From Candidatus Latescibacterota bacterium (GTDB lineage: Bacteria; Latescibacterota; UBA2968; UBA8231): DNA of 14,791 nucleotides. Below, piece by piece: positions 14,553-14,791 of the stretch (within the stretch, counting starts at the first letter, position 1; every line of letters begins with the position of its first letter). A program made the position numbers and the translations under genes. Below the pieces are notes generated by a model. It did not search any database and was not told the origin of the DNA. It saw nothing but the letters and a program-made list of their open reading frames with translations. The stretch covers positions 1 through 14,791 of the forward strand of contig JAJDYK010000038.1 in assembly GCA_022825185.1 (NCBI GenBank), in the 5' to 3' direction.

Positions 14553-14791
14553 TGGAACTATTTCACAAAACCGATTTAGGGAAAATCTACTTGGGTGACG
14601 CGCTCGATCTCATGGTGGGTATCGAGGATAAAAGCGTCAATCTGATTATAACGTCCCCGCCATTTGGGTTGGTCCGCAAAAAGGACTACGGCAATGTCGA
14701 TGCGGATCAATACCTCGATTGGTTTCGGCCGTTTGCCAAAGAATTTATACGCATCCTCAAGGACAATGGCTCTCTGGTCATTGATATTGGT
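14552..14791 (+). CDS. M.PvuII-like (TSPPF) DNA methyltransferase, N-terminal 80 residues (3' end outside window)
   Basis: The open frame runs to the window edge. It reads like the start of a beta-class DNA methyltransferase: KIYLGDALDLM (11-21), the catalytic TSPPF at 34-38, then RKKDYGNVDADQYLDWFRPF (42-61) and LKDNGSLVIDIG (69-80). From memory, this resembles the N-terminus of M.PvuII, whose SPPF motif marks N4-cytosine methylation at CAGCTG. Specificity and partner endonuclease cannot be seen, since the target-recognition region and the SAM-binding motif lie beyond the edge. AGGAGG (14535-14540) precedes the ATG by 11 nt, inside a perfect inverted repeat. It is a second modification gene, independent of the MmeI-like enzyme about 4.3 kb upstream, and could belong to a complete R-M system or be an orphan methylase. 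Confidence 0.85.
   Translation, partial: MELFHKTDLGKIYLGDALDLMVGIEDKSVNLIITSPPFGLVRKKDYGNVDADQYLDWFRPFAKEFIRILKDNGSLVIDIG

Overview
The window comes from a moderately GC-rich bacterium. The gene set fits a Latescibacterota-, Poribacteria- or Planctomycete-like lineage: a mandelate racemase/enolase-superfamily enzyme, a secreted CBM9-like/PKD protein, a GT39-type membrane glycosyltransferase with TPRs, an SGNH hydrolase with TPRs, a DUF6785/OPT-like membrane protein and a phytanoyl-CoA dioxygenase-like protein. This placement is inferred from family content only. There is no rRNA, tRNA or marker gene to fix it.

Region 1 (1-6444, + strand, GC-rich) is a tightly packed row. It starts with the 3' end of a PpiC-like peptidyl-prolyl isomerase, followed by an enolase-superfamily dehydratase/racemase, an exported CBM9-like/PKD protein, a GT39-like glycosyltransferase with C-terminal TPRs and an SGNH/GDSL protein whose TPR segment sits inside the catalytic domain. 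Gaps are 38, 16 and 21 nt, and the last two genes overlap by 20 nt. This looks like one or two operons dealing with sugar or sugar-acid chemistry and cell-envelope glycan modification.

Region 2 (about 6445-11330) is an accessory, defence-type island. A promoter-like element with a perfect 22-bp palindrome in its spacer is followed by a leader with a five-codon ORF and short A-rich tandem repeats. Then come higB (toxin), higA (antitoxin) and, one base after the higA stop, a large MmeI-like type IIL restriction-modification enzyme with an intact D-X9-EXK nuclease motif and SAM/NPPF methylase motifs. Two hairpins separate it from a convergent, clearly AT-rich pair on the minus strand: a three-TM DUF6338-like membrane protein and an overlapping 67-residue charged, proline-rich protein.

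Region 3 (11331-14504) returns to the GC-rich background. A minus-strand relic of the C-terminal domain of a larger protein is broken by a one-base frameshift in a G run. It is followed by a degenerate 9-nt tandem repeat, the DUF6785/OPT-like transporter and the PhyH-like oxygenase.

Region 4 (14505-end) opens a second modification locus. The N-terminus of an M.PvuII-like (TSPPF) DNA methyltransferase is cut by the window edge. Its Shine-Dalgarno sequence lies in the loop of a perfect 10-bp inverted repeat that ends on the A of the start codon. The most promising places for new biology are the higBA-mmeI-type operon and its promoter palindrome, the AT-rich membrane-protein/charged-peptide pair, and the inverted repeat that frames the methyltransferase ribosome binding site.
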